This document shows positions 33,384 through 42,688 of a stretch of 64,000 bases of DNA, piece after piece. Both the position numbers and the translations under genes were made by a program. The notes under the pieces are model-generated. The model did not search any database. It saw only the letters and a program-made list of their open reading frames with translations, and was not told the DNA's origin. The stretch comes from an uncultured Lachnoclostridium sp. Its GTDB lineage: Bacteria > Bacillota > Clostridia > Lachnospirales > Lachnospiraceae. The stretch lies in NCBI GenBank assembly GCA_946415315.1, contig CAMKRZ010000003.1:124001-188000 (forward strand). The letters run 5' to 3'. Each line of letters starts with the position of its first letter. Position 1 is the first letter of the stretch.

Positions 33384-35771
33384 TCACTTCACCGTCATCG
33401 TAACAGTGTTCGAGTATGACTTCTGTCCGTTTCCGTCCGTCACGATGCAGCGGAACTGGTAACCGTTAAGCGATTTCGTGCTTGCCACAGAGAGCGTGGC
33501 AGTCTTGTTGCCGCTCTGCCCGGAGTTCGCCCATTCACTCGAAGCGTTCTTCCGATACTGCCACTGGTATGTCAGAGTCGCCTTGCCGGTCGCTGCCACG
33601 GTGAACTTCGCTGTAGATCCTGCGGTCACGCTCTTGTCTGAAGGCTGCGTCGTGATCCTCGGTTTCAGCGTCAACGTAACGGTCTTCGAATACGACTTCT
33701 GCCCGTTTCCGTCCGTCACAATACAGCGGAACTGATAGCCGTGAAGAGCTGCCGTGGTGGAAACAAGAAGTGTATCGGTCTTCGCGCCTGTCTGTCCGGA
33801 ATTCGCCCAGTCGGACGTTTCGTTCTTCCGATACTGCCACTGGTACGTAAGGGTTGCCTTGCCGGTCGCTGCCACCGTAAATTTCGCAGTGGAGCCGACA
33901 AGCAGGCTCTTATCTACCGGCTGTGTCGTGATCCGCGGTTTGAGTGTCAGAGTAACAGTCTTCGAATAGGACTTCTTGCCATTCCCGTCCGTCACGATGC
34001 ATCGGAACTGATATCCGTGAAGCGCTTCCGTGGTGGAAACTAACAAAGTATCGGTCTTCGCGCCCTGCTGTCCGGAATTTGCCCAGGAAGCAGACGAATT
34101 CTTACGGTACTGCCACTGATACGTAAGGGTTCCCTTGCCTGTCGCTGTCACCGTGAACTTCGCCGTGGATCCCACGAGAAGGCTCTTGTCTACCGGCTGC
34201 GTGGTGATCTTCGGTTTCATCGTAAGCGTTGCTGCCTGGGAGATTGCCTGGTTACCGTAACTGTCCTTCACGATGCATCGGAACTGATAGCCGTTGAGAC
34301 TTGCCGTTGTCGACACTTTAAGGGTTGCGGTCGTATTGCCGTTCTGTGCGGAATTCGCCCACGATGCCGAGGAGTTCTTGCGGTACTGCCACTGATATGT
34401 AAGAGTCCCGTATCCTGCTGCTGCAACGCTGAATGTTGCCTTGTCTCCTACATATGCGGTAGTTGATGACGGCTGGGTTGTGATCGTCAGTGATGTAACG
34501 GTGCTGCCGCTTTTCGTCAGTTTCACAGGCGTACTCGCATAGTCGGTCTCATGCATGCCGTTCTCGATCTCCGCGAGAAGGTATACGTAGTATGAGGAGC
34601 CCCAGCCGCTTGCGGTCAGTCCCGAAGGAAGCGTGAAGGTGCCCGTCCCGTTCAGAGGCGAAGTACCTGTGCTCTGAACGTTCAGTTTCCCATAATACTT
34701 GATCGTTGCATTGTTCGTGTTTCCGGACTTGTATTCCTTGTCCAGGATCAGCACGGAGACCCGGGTAGCCTGCTTAGCGTCTGCTCCGCTGATGACATAG
34801 GGGATCGTCACCTTGCTGCCGGAGATCGAACCGGTCTTGCCGTTGGCGATGCCTACGGTCAGGTTACTGTCTGCAAGGGTAAGTTTGTATTCCGCATTGT
34901 CTTCTCCGGCATACCCCGCAACAACGGAGGAGAAAATAACCGAGGACAGGTTGATATTAAAAGAGGGGCTCACACCACCGACGTGGTAGACGTACTTGCT
35001 TTCGAACATGCCCTCGCTGTCCACGCTGCCGACGTGGAGATCGTTGACATGGGGGTCGTGGATATTACTGGCAGAGCGCAAATACCACCAGGCGGCGTCG
35101 CCGCCTGAATTCTTCTTGACCCTACACGTCACCAGAAAGTCATCATAGAAATATCCGTATAAACTGTTCGAAACATCCTCACCGTCCAGCAGGAAGATCT
35201 TCTCCCCGGAAAGAGCGACATAGTTTACATATGCGCCTTTCGTCCAGAAAGCGACCTGCCCTGCGGCTGTTCCCTCAACAAGCGCATGCGAAGCGATCGT
35301 ACTCTTTGCAATGGCATTTTTCTCGATCGTCGTGAATCCGTTTTCCTTCGCAAGAAATGCGCTTCCGTTCAGACCGGCCTTTACATCGCTGTACTTCCAT
35401 TCATTCGGTTTCTGCGCACCTGTATTGGCCACCGCATCAGCGTCGAACGGTGCAGTATACAGAATGCTGTCACAATCCAACAGCATCGTTGTCCCGCCGT
35501 AGATCGTAGTCTTCGGTGCGAGCACACGGTACTTGATCGGCGTGCCGTCGTACTTACCGTACCATACATAGCTGCCGGTCCAAGCATCGTTCTCGCTACT
35601 CGGAGCCTTCGGCGCCTTGATTGCCGACGTGCTGAGCCCGGCAACGGTTTTATCCGCTGCGACAGCCGCCTTCGCAGTTCCGCCCGATCCCATCATCGGA
35701 AGCATTGTCGCTGCCATGACTACCGACAATGCTAACGCCAGAAGCCTTCTGACAACATTGCTTCGTTTCAT
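33384..35771 (-). CDS. Secreted DUF6273-like protein with four Ig-like repeats (paralogue 3)
   Basis: 795-residue paralogue. A signal peptide (MKRSNVVRRLLALALSVVMA.., ending near TAKAA) precedes a DUF6273-like region with YVWYGKYDGTPIKYRVL, TMLLDCD and the variant W-W-Y-L-R-S. The linker domain (YKLTLADSNLTVGI) and four Ig-like repeats (ITTQP, LTYQWQYRKN, GYQFRC) run to a bare C-terminus ending TVTMTVK. GAGAGGAA lies 8 bases before the ATG. It is closer to the two genes at 18-23 kb in its repeats than in its N-terminal half. No surface-anchoring motif is visible. Confidence 0.85.
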   Translation of the reverse strand: MKRSNVVRRLLALALSVVMAATMLPMMGSGGTAKAAVAADKTVAGLSTSAIKAPKAPSSENDAWTGSYVWYGKYDGTPIKYRVLAPKTTIYGGTTMLLDCDSILYTAPFDADAVANTGAQKPNEWKYSDVKAGLNGSAFLAKENGFTTIEKNAIAKSTIASHALVEGTAAGQVAFWTKGAYVNYVALSGEKIFLLDGEDVSNSLYGYFYDDFLVTCRVKKNSGGDAAWWYLRSASNIHDPHVNDLHVGSVDSEGMFESKYVYHVGGVSPSFNINLSSVIFSSVVAGYAGEDNAEYKLTLADSNLTVGIANGKTGSISGSKVTIPYVISGADAKQATRVSVLILDKEYKSGNTNNATIKYYGKLNVQSTGTSPLNGTGTFTLPSGLTASGWGSSYYVYLLAEIENGMHETDYASTPVKLTKSGSTVTSLTITTQPSSTTAYVGDKATFSVAAAGYGTLTYQWQYRKNSSASWANSAQNGNTTATLKVSTTASLNGYQFRCIVKDSYGNQAISQAATLTMKPKITTQPVDKSLLVGSTAKFTVTATGKGTLTYQWQYRKNSSASWANSGQQGAKTDTLLVSTTEALHGYQFRCIVTDGNGKKSYSKTVTLTLKPRITTQPVDKSLLVGSTAKFTVAATGKATLTYQWQYRKNETSDWANSGQTGAKTDTLLVSTTAALHGYQFRCIVTDGNGQKSYSKTVTLTLKPRITTQPSDKSVTAGSTAKFTVAATGKATLTYQWQYRKNASSEWANSGQSGNKTATLSVASTKSLNGYQFRCIVTDGNGQKSYSNTVTMTVK

Positions 35772-35875
35772 GTGTGATTCCTCTCTTCTTTCATAGTTCT
35801 ACTCTGGTAACTTCGCCACCTCCGATTCAACCGCATCGCGTATGCTCTGCAGTTTTTTATCATGAAGATGGTTTA

Positions 35876-35907
35876 CTGTAAGTATGCCTGTCAAGGCATA
35901 CTTACAG
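35876..35907. repeat. Perfect operator palindrome, promoterless copy
   Basis: CTGTAAGTATGCCT and its exact reverse complement flank a 4-base centre that reads TGAC on the minus strand: a 14-bp perfect inverted repeat. It contains a TTGACA but no -10 follows on the minus strand, so it looks like a downstream extra operator. Confidence 0.9.
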
Positions 35908-35918
35908 TCGTTGTGCTC

Positions 35919-35960
35919 AGTATAATGGCTGTAAGTATACCTGTCAAGGCATACTTACAG
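35919..35960 (-). promoter_or_regulatory. Promoter and palindromic operator of Ig-repeat paralogue 3
   Basis: TTGACA (35942-35947), 17-base spacer, TATACT (35919-35924) on minus; the -35 sits at the centre of the palindrome 35929-35960. A second TATACT lies exactly 53 bases upstream (35972-35977), part of a tandem duplication of the promoter unit. Confidence 0.88.
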
Positions 35961-36045
35961 CCGTTGTGCTCAGTATAATGGCTCGCCGCAACTCACATAA
36001 CTCTACGGCAAAAAAGGAAGAGAGGCTGCTGCCTCTCTCCGTTTG

Positions 36046-37170
36046 TTATTCTTCTAACAGTTCTGCAATAACCGCATTGCTGACCAGCATGCCGTGCACG
36101 GTCAGGCCATACCGGTCTCCGTCCTTCCGGGCAAGCCCCTGCGCGGCAAACGCATCCATTTTCCGCGCTACTTCCGCTGCATATTCACTACTGAAAGTCT
36201 CCTGCAACAGGGGAATGCTCACCCCCTCGTTCATGCGGAGCCCTAGCATCACCGTTTCGTTGCGGATATCGCGCTTTGTGAGCGTTTCCGTCGGCTCGTA
36301 GGAAAGCTCGACAAGATAGTTTTCCAGGTCCGGCATCACGCGGTACCGGCGATCACCGATCAGACTCGCCGCGCCGATCCCGATGCCGAGGTACTCCGCT
36401 CTTCGCCAGTATCCGATATTGTGCCGGCACTCGTACCCCGGTTTCGCAAAATTCGATATCTCGTACTGGCCGTATCCGGCTTCCGCCAGCAACCGCACCG
36501 CATTTTCGTATGTCTCAGCGGCTGCATCTTCATCGGGCAACAATTCCGGATGATCGGCATACCGTCCGTAAAACGGTGTCCCCTCCTCGATGATCAGGCT
36601 GTACGCGGAGATGTGTTCCGGCTTCAGTTCCAGCGCTTTCGCGATCGTCTCCGAAAACTGTTCCTTCGTCTGCCCCGGCAGGTTCATCATCAGATCAATG
36701 CTTACGTTGTCGAACCCTGCCTCCCGCGCCATGCGAACGGTCTCCACGCAATCCTTCCACTTGTGGATCCTTCCGAGCAGCTTAAGCTCGCCGTCATCCG
36801 CCGATTGCATGCCGAAGCTGATCCGATTGATCCCGGCACGGCGGTATTCCGACAGCCTCGCGGGAGTCACCGTGCCCGGGTTGCACTCGATCGTAATCTC
36901 CGCATCCGACGTCAAAGAGTAGTTCTTCCGGATCTCGCCAAACAATTTTACGTAAAATCCTTCCGGCATCAGCGAAGGCGTCCCTCCACCGATGTAAACC
37001 GAACTCACAGTGACATTGCCGCTTTGGGGCAGTATCCCGCCGCGGTTACGCACATCGCGGATCAGTGCTTCCCCGTACCGTACCATGCAGGCTTCTTTCC
37101 CTGCAAACGAAAGGAAATCACAGTAGGCACATTTTCTGACGCAGAACGGTGTATGAATGTACAATTCCAT
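36046..37170 (-). CDS. hemW: Radical SAM heme chaperone HemW
   Basis: 374-residue radical-SAM protein: YIHTPFCVRKCAYCDFLSF holds the CxxxCxxC cluster ligands and YIGGGTPSLM follows. The CYCDF-type motif without the extra residues of true HemN marks HemW, a heme-binding chaperone rather than coproporphyrinogen oxidase. ATG at 37170 has TAGGAG upstream. It follows lepA by 76 bases, the usual lepA-hemW order; the next gene in most relatives, hrcA, is 18 kb away here because of the island. Confidence 0.9.
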   Translation of the reverse strand: MELYIHTPFCVRKCAYCDFLSFAGKEACMVRYGEALIRDVRNRGGILPQSGNVTVSSVYIGGGTPSLMPEGFYVKLFGEIRKNYSLTSDAEITIECNPGTVTPARLSEYRRAGINRISFGMQSADDGELKLLGRIHKWKDCVETVRMAREAGFDNVSIDLMMNLPGQTKEQFSETIAKALELKPEHISAYSLIIEEGTPFYGRYADHPELLPDEDAAAETYENAVRLLAEAGYGQYEISNFAKPGYECRHNIGYWRRAEYLGIGIGAASLIGDRRYRVMPDLENYLVELSYEPTETLTKRDIRNETVMLGLRMNEGVSIPLLQETFSSEYAAEVARKMDAFAAQGLARKDGDRYGLTVHGMLVSNAVIAELLEE

Positions 37171-37246
37171 CACATGCTCCTATTACAACAGAAACGCCGG
37201 TTGTTCCTGACAAAATGTCGTTCACAAACAGCGTTTCCTTGCTTCA

Positions 37247-39064
37247 TCAGTCATCCTCATCCAACTTCAGCACGCTCATGAAGGCCGCCTGCGGGATTTC
37301 GACGTTGCCGACCTGCCTCATGCGCTTCTTGCCTTCCTTCTGCTTCTCGAGCAGCTTCTTCTTTCGGGTGATGTCACCGCCGTAGCACTTCGCAAGCACG
37401 TCCTTGCGCATTGCACGCACGGTCTCGCGGGCGATGATCTTGCTTCCGACAGCCGCCTGGATCGGAATCTCAAAGAGTTGTCTCGGAATCTCCTCCTTCA
37501 ACTTCTCGCACATGCGCCGTCCGCGGTCGTAGGCAGTCGCCTCGTGCACGATAAATGAGAGCGCGTCGACCTCCTCATGGTTGACGAGGATATCGAGCTT
37601 CGCGAGTTTCGAGGGAACGTATTCCTTGAATTCATAGTCAAATGATGCATACCCCTTCGAGCGCGATTTGAGCGCATCAAAGAAATCGTAGATGATCTCA
37701 TTTAACGGAAGATCGTACTTGAGGAGCGCGCGCGTCTGCTCGAGGTACTCCATTCCGAGATACACGCCGCGGCGGTCCTGGCAAAGTTTCATGATCGATC
37801 CGACAAACTCGGTCGTCACCATGATCTCCGCCTTCACAAACGGCTCTTCCATATGGTCGATCTCCGACGGATCCGGCAGGTTCGCCGGGTTGGAAATATC
37901 CAGCACGGTACCGTCGGTCTTATACACTTTGTAAATAACGCTGGGCGCCGTGGTCACGAGGTCGAGGTTGTACTCTCTCTCCAGGCGCTCCTGAATGATT
38001 TCGAGATGAAGAAGCCCGAGGAATCCGCAACGGAAACCAAAGCCCAGCGCGATCGATGTCTCCGGCTCAAACTGTAATGATGCGTCGTTGAGCTGCAGTT
38101 TCTCAAGCGCATCTCTGAGGTCAGGATATTTCGCGCCGTCCGCGGGGTACATACCGCAGTACACCATCGGATTGACTTTCTTGTAGCCGGGCAGCGCCTC
38201 CTCCGCGGGACGGTTCGCATCCGTCACCGTATCGCCCACTCGCGTGTCCTTCACGTTCTTAAGGCTCGCCGTGACGTAACCGACCATTCCGGCGGACAGC
38301 TCTTCACACGGGATGAATTTGCCGGGACCGAGCGTTCCGATCTCCACGACGTCCGCCTCCGCGCCCGTCGCCATCATGCGGATCCGCGTATTTTTCGAAA
38401 TGGTGCCCTCCTTGATCCTGCAGAAAATGATGACACCCTTGTAGGAATCGTACACCGAGTCGAAGATCAGCGCCTGCAGCGGTGCCTCGGGATCTCCCTC
38501 CGGTGCCGGGATCTTCGTCGTAATCTGCTCGAGCACTTCCTCGATGTTGATGCCCATTTTCGCTGAGATCAGCGGCGCGTCATGGGCTTCAAGTCCGATG
38601 ACATCCTCAATCTCATGGATCACGCGGTCCGGCTCTGCGCTCGGAAGGTCGATCTTGTTGATGACCGGCATGATCTCAAGGTTATGGTCGAGTGCAAGGT
38701 AGACGTTGGCAAGTGTCTGCGCCTCGATGCCCTGCGCCGCATCCACCACGAGGATTGCGCCCTCGCAGGCCGCGAGCGACCGCGATACCTCATAGTTAAA
38801 GTCCACATGGCCGGGCGTATCGATCAGGTTGAAAATGTACTCCTCCCCGTTCTTCGCCTTGTAGACCGTGCGGATTGTCTGCGCTTTGATGGTGATTCCG
38901 CGCTCGCGCTCCAGGTCCATGTTGTCAAGCACCTGCTCCTGCATCTCACGCAAAGTGAGCAGACCGGTCTTCTCAATGATCCGGTCCGCCAGCGTGGATT
39001 TGCCGTGGTCAATATGTGCAATGATACAGAAATTCCGTATTTTGCTCTGATCAGCGTTCGCCAT
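37247..39064 (-). CDS. lepA: Elongation factor 4 (LepA)
   Basis: 605-residue translational GTPase: [15 protein letters not shown] (G1), DTPGHVDF (G3), NKIDLPSA (G4), and the LepA-specific C-terminal region with [20 protein letters not shown]. It acts on ribosomes to promote back-translocation or initiation. The start at 39064 ([11 protein letters not shown]) has GAGGGGATC upstream. Co-oriented with hemW. Confidence 0.97.
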   Translation of the reverse strand: MANADQSKIRNFCIIAHIDHGKSTLADRIIEKTGLLTLREMQEQVLDNMDLERERGITIKAQTIRTVYKAKNGEEYIFNLIDTPGHVDFNYEVSRSLAACEGAILVVDAAQGIEAQTLANVYLALDHNLEIMPVINKIDLPSAEPDRVIHEIEDVIGLEAHDAPLISAKMGINIEEVLEQITTKIPAPEGDPEAPLQALIFDSVYDSYKGVIIFCRIKEGTISKNTRIRMMATGAEADVVEIGTLGPGKFIPCEELSAGMVGYVTASLKNVKDTRVGDTVTDANRPAEEALPGYKKVNPMVYCGMYPADGAKYPDLRDALEKLQLNDASLQFEPETSIALGFGFRCGFLGLLHLEIIQERLEREYNLDLVTTAPSVIYKVYKTDGTVLDISNPANLPDPSEIDHMEEPFVKAEIMVTTEFVGSIMKLCQDRRGVYLGMEYLEQTRALLKYDLPLNEIIYDFFDALKSRSKGYASFDYEFKEYVPSKLAKLDILVNHEEVDALSFIVHEATAYDRGRRMCEKLKEEIPRQLFEIPIQAAVGSKIIARETVRAMRKDVLAKCYGGDITRKKKLLEKQKEGKKRMRQVGNVEIPQAAFMSVLKLDEDD

Positions 39065-39193
39065 CGTGTTTGATCCCCTCACTGTATATTGTTCGCATCG
39101 TCGCCTTTGAGACGCGGTCTCTCTCCCTCTGTGTTATCATCCGGACAGGAGCCGCCGCACTTTAGGCATCGCGTAATTGTCAAAAGTTACCCC

Positions 39194-39222
39194 TTGCCAA
39201 ATCGAAGGGAGTATAGTATAAT
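39194..39222 (+). promoter_or_regulatory. Promoter of tRNA-Ser
   Basis: TTGCCA (39194-39199), 17-base spacer, TATAAT (39217-39222) on plus, ending 14 bases before the mature tRNA. Confidence 0.85.
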
Positions 39223-39236
39223 ACAGCCGTTGCTTT

Positions 39237-39325
39237 GGAGGAGTACCCAAGTGGCTGAAGGGTCTGGCTTCGAACACCAGTAGGTCGGTAACACCGGCGC
39301 AAGGGTTCAAATCCCTTCTCCTCCG
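39237..39325 (+). tRNA. tRNA-Ser (anticodon CGA)
   Basis: GGAGGAG acceptor pairs with CTCCTCC. The T arm is AAGGG-TTCAAAT-CCCTT. The anticodon loop TTCGAAC gives CGA, and a long variable arm typical of tRNA-Ser is present. The 31-39 pair of the anticodon stem is a C-A mismatch. CCA is not encoded. In relatives gpr often occupies this spot between rpsT and lepA. Confidence 0.92.
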
Positions 39326-39335
39326 TAACATTTCG

Positions 39336-39370
39336 GCGGCGCATTCGTGCGCCGCTTTCTTTGTTTTTGA
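39336..39370 (+). terminator. Terminator of tRNA-Ser
   Basis: GCGGCGCA, TTCG loop, TGCGCCGC, then TTTCTTTGTTTTT on plus. Confidence 0.9.
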
Positions 39371-39397
39371 CATCACATATCAAGTTGTTTAACTAGT

Positions 39398-39428
39398 AAA
39401 AGGGCGGGCCAGATTTCTCTGTCCCGCC
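39398..39428 (-). terminator. Terminator of rpsT
   Basis: On minus, GGCGGG and CCCGCC enclose an inner CAGA/TCTG stem, followed by CTTTT. Confidence 0.8.
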
Positions 39429-39441
39429 GTTAGATTCAAGC

Positions 39442-39705
39442 TTAAGCCATCTTGTTGACTGCACGCTGAAGTCTGGAGACTTTTCTCGCAGCATTGTTTT
39501 TATGGAAAATGCCCTTCGCAGCAGCCTTGTCGATCGCAACGATCGCCGTTGTCAGATTGTTCTGAGCAAGTGTCTTATCGCCGGCAGCCACGGCAGCATC
39601 CACTTTCTTCGTCAATGTCTTGACCTTCGACTTAATGATCCTGTTGCGCAAGGTTTTCGTCTCAATCACAAGAATTCTCTTCTTTGCGGACTTGATATTC
39701 GCCAT
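39442..39705 (-). CDS. rpsT: 30S ribosomal protein S20
   Basis: 87-residue basic protein starting MANIKSAKKRILVIETKTLRN, with the S20 pattern of Lys/Arg-rich helices and AAAKGIFHKNNAARKVSRL. It binds 16S rRNA early in 30S assembly. GGGAGGTG lies 5 bases before the ATG. A leader of about 80 bases with a TCAGA/TCTGA-type hairpin could serve autoregulation. Confidence 0.97.
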   Translation of the reverse strand: MANIKSAKKRILVIETKTLRNRIIKSKVKTLTKKVDAAVAAGDKTLAQNNLTTAIVAIDKAAAKGIFHKNNAARKVSRLQRAVNKMA

Positions 39706-39789
39706 CTTCACACCTCCCGTAAATAATCTGGTTTTCGCATGAAATTGCGCTCAGATCCGGACACGGACGCTCTGAACACATACGCACGC

Positions 39790-39818
39790 ATTGTATTACA
39801 CAATTCCGCGTATGTCAA
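39790..39818 (-). promoter_or_regulatory. Promoter of rpsT
   Basis: TTGACA (39813-39818), 17-base spacer, TACAAT (39790-39795) on minus. Confidence 0.88.
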
Positions 39819-39840
39819 GAGCAAAACGCAAAAAGTTGTA

Positions 39841-40821
39841 TTAACTTGCCATAAGAAGTTTGGTTAAGAACATCTCGACCGCCACACGGTCCTGCAGATC
39901 ACCGTTTTTTACCTTCGACTCGAGGTTTCGTCCGTACTCCACCGCCGCAGTCACACGTTCGATGGACGCACCTCTCGCCGCCTTCAGGAAGCGGCTCACC
40001 GCCCCGGACGGCAGCCTCGCCTGCTGTCCGATCTCAAACGCGGACAGTCCCTTGCGGCTCAGCCGCATCACCATCGAGAAATTATAAAAATTGTTGATGA
40101 GATTTCGTAAAATGACGACCGCCGGCGTCTGGTCCAGCAGCAGATCCCGGTACAATGACATCGCCTGTCTGCGGTTGCCGGCAACGATCGCATCGATCAT
40201 GCGGAACATTTGCCCCTGCGAAAGCGTCGGTGTCAACGCACGGATATCCTCCGCCGTGACCGCCTCTCTGCCGTCACAGTACGAAGCGATCTTATCCAGT
40301 TCGTTGGCCAGTGCCGTGAGGTCATTTCCGCACTGTTCCACCAGAAACTTCGCATCCGCCTCGGAGATCCGCAAACCGTATCTCTGCAGCCGGTTCGCAA
40401 TAAAACTCACCGTGTCGGTGTCACGCAGAGGCTCAAAGTTCGCAACGTGGCCTTCCTTCTCAACATACTTGAAAAGCTTGTTGCGCGAATCGCATTCCTT
40501 CTCGAAGAAAAGCACATACGTCGTCTCCGGAAACTCCGCGATCCGGTCGGCGATCAGATTCGAAGATTTCAAAAAGCCGGTGTCACTGAGGATGATCAAT
40601 CGCCGCTCCCCGAGAAACGGCGCGGACATCGCGGCATCGACAACCTCGACCGGATCCGTCTGCTTCCCGTCGAAGATCACGCGGTTCATCGAGTTCTCCT
40701 CGGGGACAAGAGCCTGCGACAATTTGCCGAGATAGAGTCTCCGAAGATAATCCTCCGTTCCGGTCAGCGCGTAAAACCGCCTCAAATTGCCGGTTTTGAG
40801 GTCGTTCCGTATCGTATTCAT
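39841..40821 (-). CDS. holA: DNA polymerase III subunit delta
   Basis: 326-residue AAA-fold clamp-loader subunit: RRFYALTGTEDYLRRLYLGKL at the N-terminus, LIILSDTGFLKSS and YVLFFEKE in the core, and ALANELDKIASYCDG typical of HolA. It opens the sliding clamp in the clamp-loader complex. It lies before rpsT, as in Bacillus (yqeN-rpsT). Confidence 0.92.
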   Translation of the reverse strand: MNTIRNDLKTGNLRRFYALTGTEDYLRRLYLGKLSQALVPEENSMNRVIFDGKQTDPVEVVDAAMSAPFLGERRLIILSDTGFLKSSNLIADRIAEFPETTYVLFFEKECDSRNKLFKYVEKEGHVANFEPLRDTDTVSFIANRLQRYGLRISEADAKFLVEQCGNDLTALANELDKIASYCDGREAVTAEDIRALTPTLSQGQMFRMIDAIVAGNRRQAMSLYRDLLLDQTPAVVILRNLINNFYNFSMVMRLSRKGLSAFEIGQQARLPSGAVSRFLKAARGASIERVTAAVEYGRNLESKVKNGDLQDRVAVEMFLTKLLMAS

Positions 40822-40871
40822 TGATCAAATCCCTCCGATGCGCTCTTCTTACAACCGTCACTCCTCGGAGC

Positions 40872-41846
40872 TTATAAGGTACCGATGCGCTCTCCCATTT
40901 TCACGATCGTCTCAAATCCTGCCTCCGTATTGGCAAGCAGGCGCTCCTCGGGAACGTAACTTCCGCCCGGCACAAGCACGAGGATCGTGGAACCGCCGAA
41001 CTCGAAATGTCCCTGCTCCTCTCCCTGGACAACCACAGCCGCATCCGTGTTATCGTTGGCGATCTTGCCGACTCCGAGCGCGCCGACCTGCATGACGAGC
41101 ACGCAATTGCCGGCAGGGGTCGTGACCGTACAGAACTGGCGGGCATTTTCCCGATAGACCGCGCAATACTTGTGGATCAGCGGATGCACGGTGTAAAGCT
41201 TGCCGGGGATCACCATGTCCTCCGACTTGTCGCCGGACACCGGATACATGTAGTGATGGTAATCATCCAGGCTCAGGCGAAGCAAGAACAGATAGCCGTC
41301 GCGGTACAGCGACGCGAGAGACTTCGGTTCTTCAACGTCACGTGCCGCATCGCCGCAGTTTTCCGTCGCTTCGCACACTTCGTTTCCTTCCTTCCTTCCC
41401 GCTTCGCCGAGAAGTTCCTCCACCGTGTACGGCACGCCCTTGATGGCAAAGCACGAATCGTCCGCGATCCGATACACGCTCGCCTTGCAGTCGCACGGCG
41501 AAAGCAGCGCGTTCTCATCGACCGTATAGGGTCGGCTCTCCGGCTTGATCTCGCGCTTGAAGAAATCGTGGAAGGACGTGTACTTCTTCTTTTTGTACTC
41601 GCGAAGGCAAATCCCGTTCTGACGCACGAACTTCGTGATCCAGAACGTAGAGACAAACGAGCTCATGACCGCACGCTGAAGATTCGCGTACCACGGGGCC
41701 GACACCATTTTCATAATGCCCCGCGTCATCGTGTGCGCGAACATTTTCTCAATCAGCGCATTATTGGAAACCGGGATGGGCACCTGATTGCCATCCCGGT
41801 CGATGTAGTACTGTTCACTGATGTCTTTGTTAACCAATTCCGTCAT
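40872..41846 (-). CDS. psd: Phosphatidylserine decarboxylase
   Basis: 324-residue proenzyme. The C-terminal FGGST is the self-cleavage site whose Ser becomes the pyruvoyl group; SLDDYHHYMYPVSG holds the conserved His. It makes phosphatidylethanolamine from phosphatidylserine at the membrane. The ATG at 41846 overlaps the pssA stop (ATGA), so synthesis and decarboxylation of phosphatidylserine are translationally coupled. A 36-base in-frame extension upstream lies within pssA and lacks a ribosome site. Confidence 0.93.
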   Translation of the reverse strand: MTELVNKDISEQYYIDRDGNQVPIPVSNNALIEKMFAHTMTRGIMKMVSAPWYANLQRAVMSSFVSTFWITKFVRQNGICLREYKKKKYTSFHDFFKREIKPESRPYTVDENALLSPCDCKASVYRIADDSCFAIKGVPYTVEELLGEAGRKEGNEVCEATENCGDAARDVEEPKSLASLYRDGYLFLLRLSLDDYHHYMYPVSGDKSEDMVIPGKLYTVHPLIHKYCAVYRENARQFCTVTTPAGNCVLVMQVGALGVGKIANDNTDAAVVVQGEEQGHFEFGGSTILVLVPGGSYVPEERLLANTEAGFETIVKMGERIGTL

Positions 41847-42505
41847 ACCAGCAACACTCCTGCAAATAGTGCAAGGCAGCATACGATCATGATGATCATG
41901 CCCCTCTTGTGCGGCTTGCGCACCGGAAAATTATACACATACAAGAAAGCGACAAAAAGCATGAACCCGCTGAAGAATACCGGCAGGATTCTCGACATTC
42001 CGAAAATGAGCGCGAGCAGGTTACCGACGATATAAGCCACGGGGACTCCGATTGCCGATGCGGTGATCGGCATGCCCTGATAGTAATCCCTGCGCTCGGA
42101 AGTCTGCGCCTGGCGCTCCTCCTCGGTTACGTTGAAGTACGCAAGGCGGATCAGTCCGCAGAGCGTGAGCACGAAACCTGCGATCAGGCCGAACACACGC
42201 GCGGAATCGCCGTCGTAGATCATGTACGCGATCGTAGCCGGCGTCACGCCGAAGCATACGATGTCGCACAGCGAATCCAGCTGAATGCCGAACTTCTTCT
42301 CCTGCTCATTGCGCTTCACCCTGCGAGCGACCGTTCCGTCGAACATGTCGCAGAGTCCGGCGAGCATCAGGCAGAAGATCGACCAGCGCATATCACCGCC
42401 GCTCGACTCCCAGGCCAGGAACATGCTGATAAAAGCGCATGTCAGGCCGCAGTATGTCAATATTACGGAAGGGTTGTAAAACCCCACAAATCGTTGTTCT
42501 TTCAT
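41843..42505 (-). CDS. pssA: CDP-diacylglycerol-serine O-phosphatidyltransferase
   Basis: 220-residue membrane enzyme of the CDP-alcohol phosphatidyltransferase family: DGTVARRVKRN and FGIQLDSLCDIVCFG give the catalytic DG..AR..G...D...D pattern, and there are several hydrophobic helices. It forms phosphatidylserine for the Psd encoded next. The spacing between AR and G is longer than the family consensus. AAGGTG lies about 10 bases before the ATG. Confidence 0.92.
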   Translation of the reverse strand: MKEQRFVGFYNPSVILTYCGLTCAFISMFLAWESSGGDMRWSIFCLMLAGLCDMFDGTVARRVKRNEQEKKFGIQLDSLCDIVCFGVTPATIAYMIYDGDSARVFGLIAGFVLTLCGLIRLAYFNVTEEERQAQTSERRDYYQGMPITASAIGVPVAYIVGNLLALIFGMSRILPVFFSGFMLFVAFLYVYNFPVRKPHKRGMIIMIVCCLALFAGVLLV

Positions 42506-42688
42506 ATCCAACCGACACCTTTACAGAAGCTTTGTCCTGCTTTCCGTGACCGCACCGATCATCCCCCGCGTATCACGTAAACAGCATATCAATTTTATCA
42601 TCAGTTCACCGAAAATGCAAGTGTGCTTCCGTAACATGGTTCGTCTTGGTGAAATCGGACTGCCCTGTCGTCATCCGAGGCATTTTCC

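Noticed and set aside
18216-35771. Sortase-anchored or S-layer proteins
   Set aside because: All three C-termini end directly after the last Ig-like repeat; no LPXTG, hydrophobic tail or SLH domain can be read.
35866-35977. Invertible promoter of a phase-variation switch
   Set aside because: The inverted arms are only 4 bases apart, so there is no promoter segment to invert, and no recombinase gene is nearby. An operator is more plausible.
39071-39193. A lepA promoter using the TTGACA near 39180
   Set aside because: No -10 hexamer lies 16-18 bases downstream on the minus strand, so I do not assign one.
39326-39441. gpr or spoIIP remnant between rpsT and lepA
   Set aside because: The interval holds only the tRNA, its promoter and two terminators. 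Absence of these sporulation genes here says nothing about the rest of the genome.
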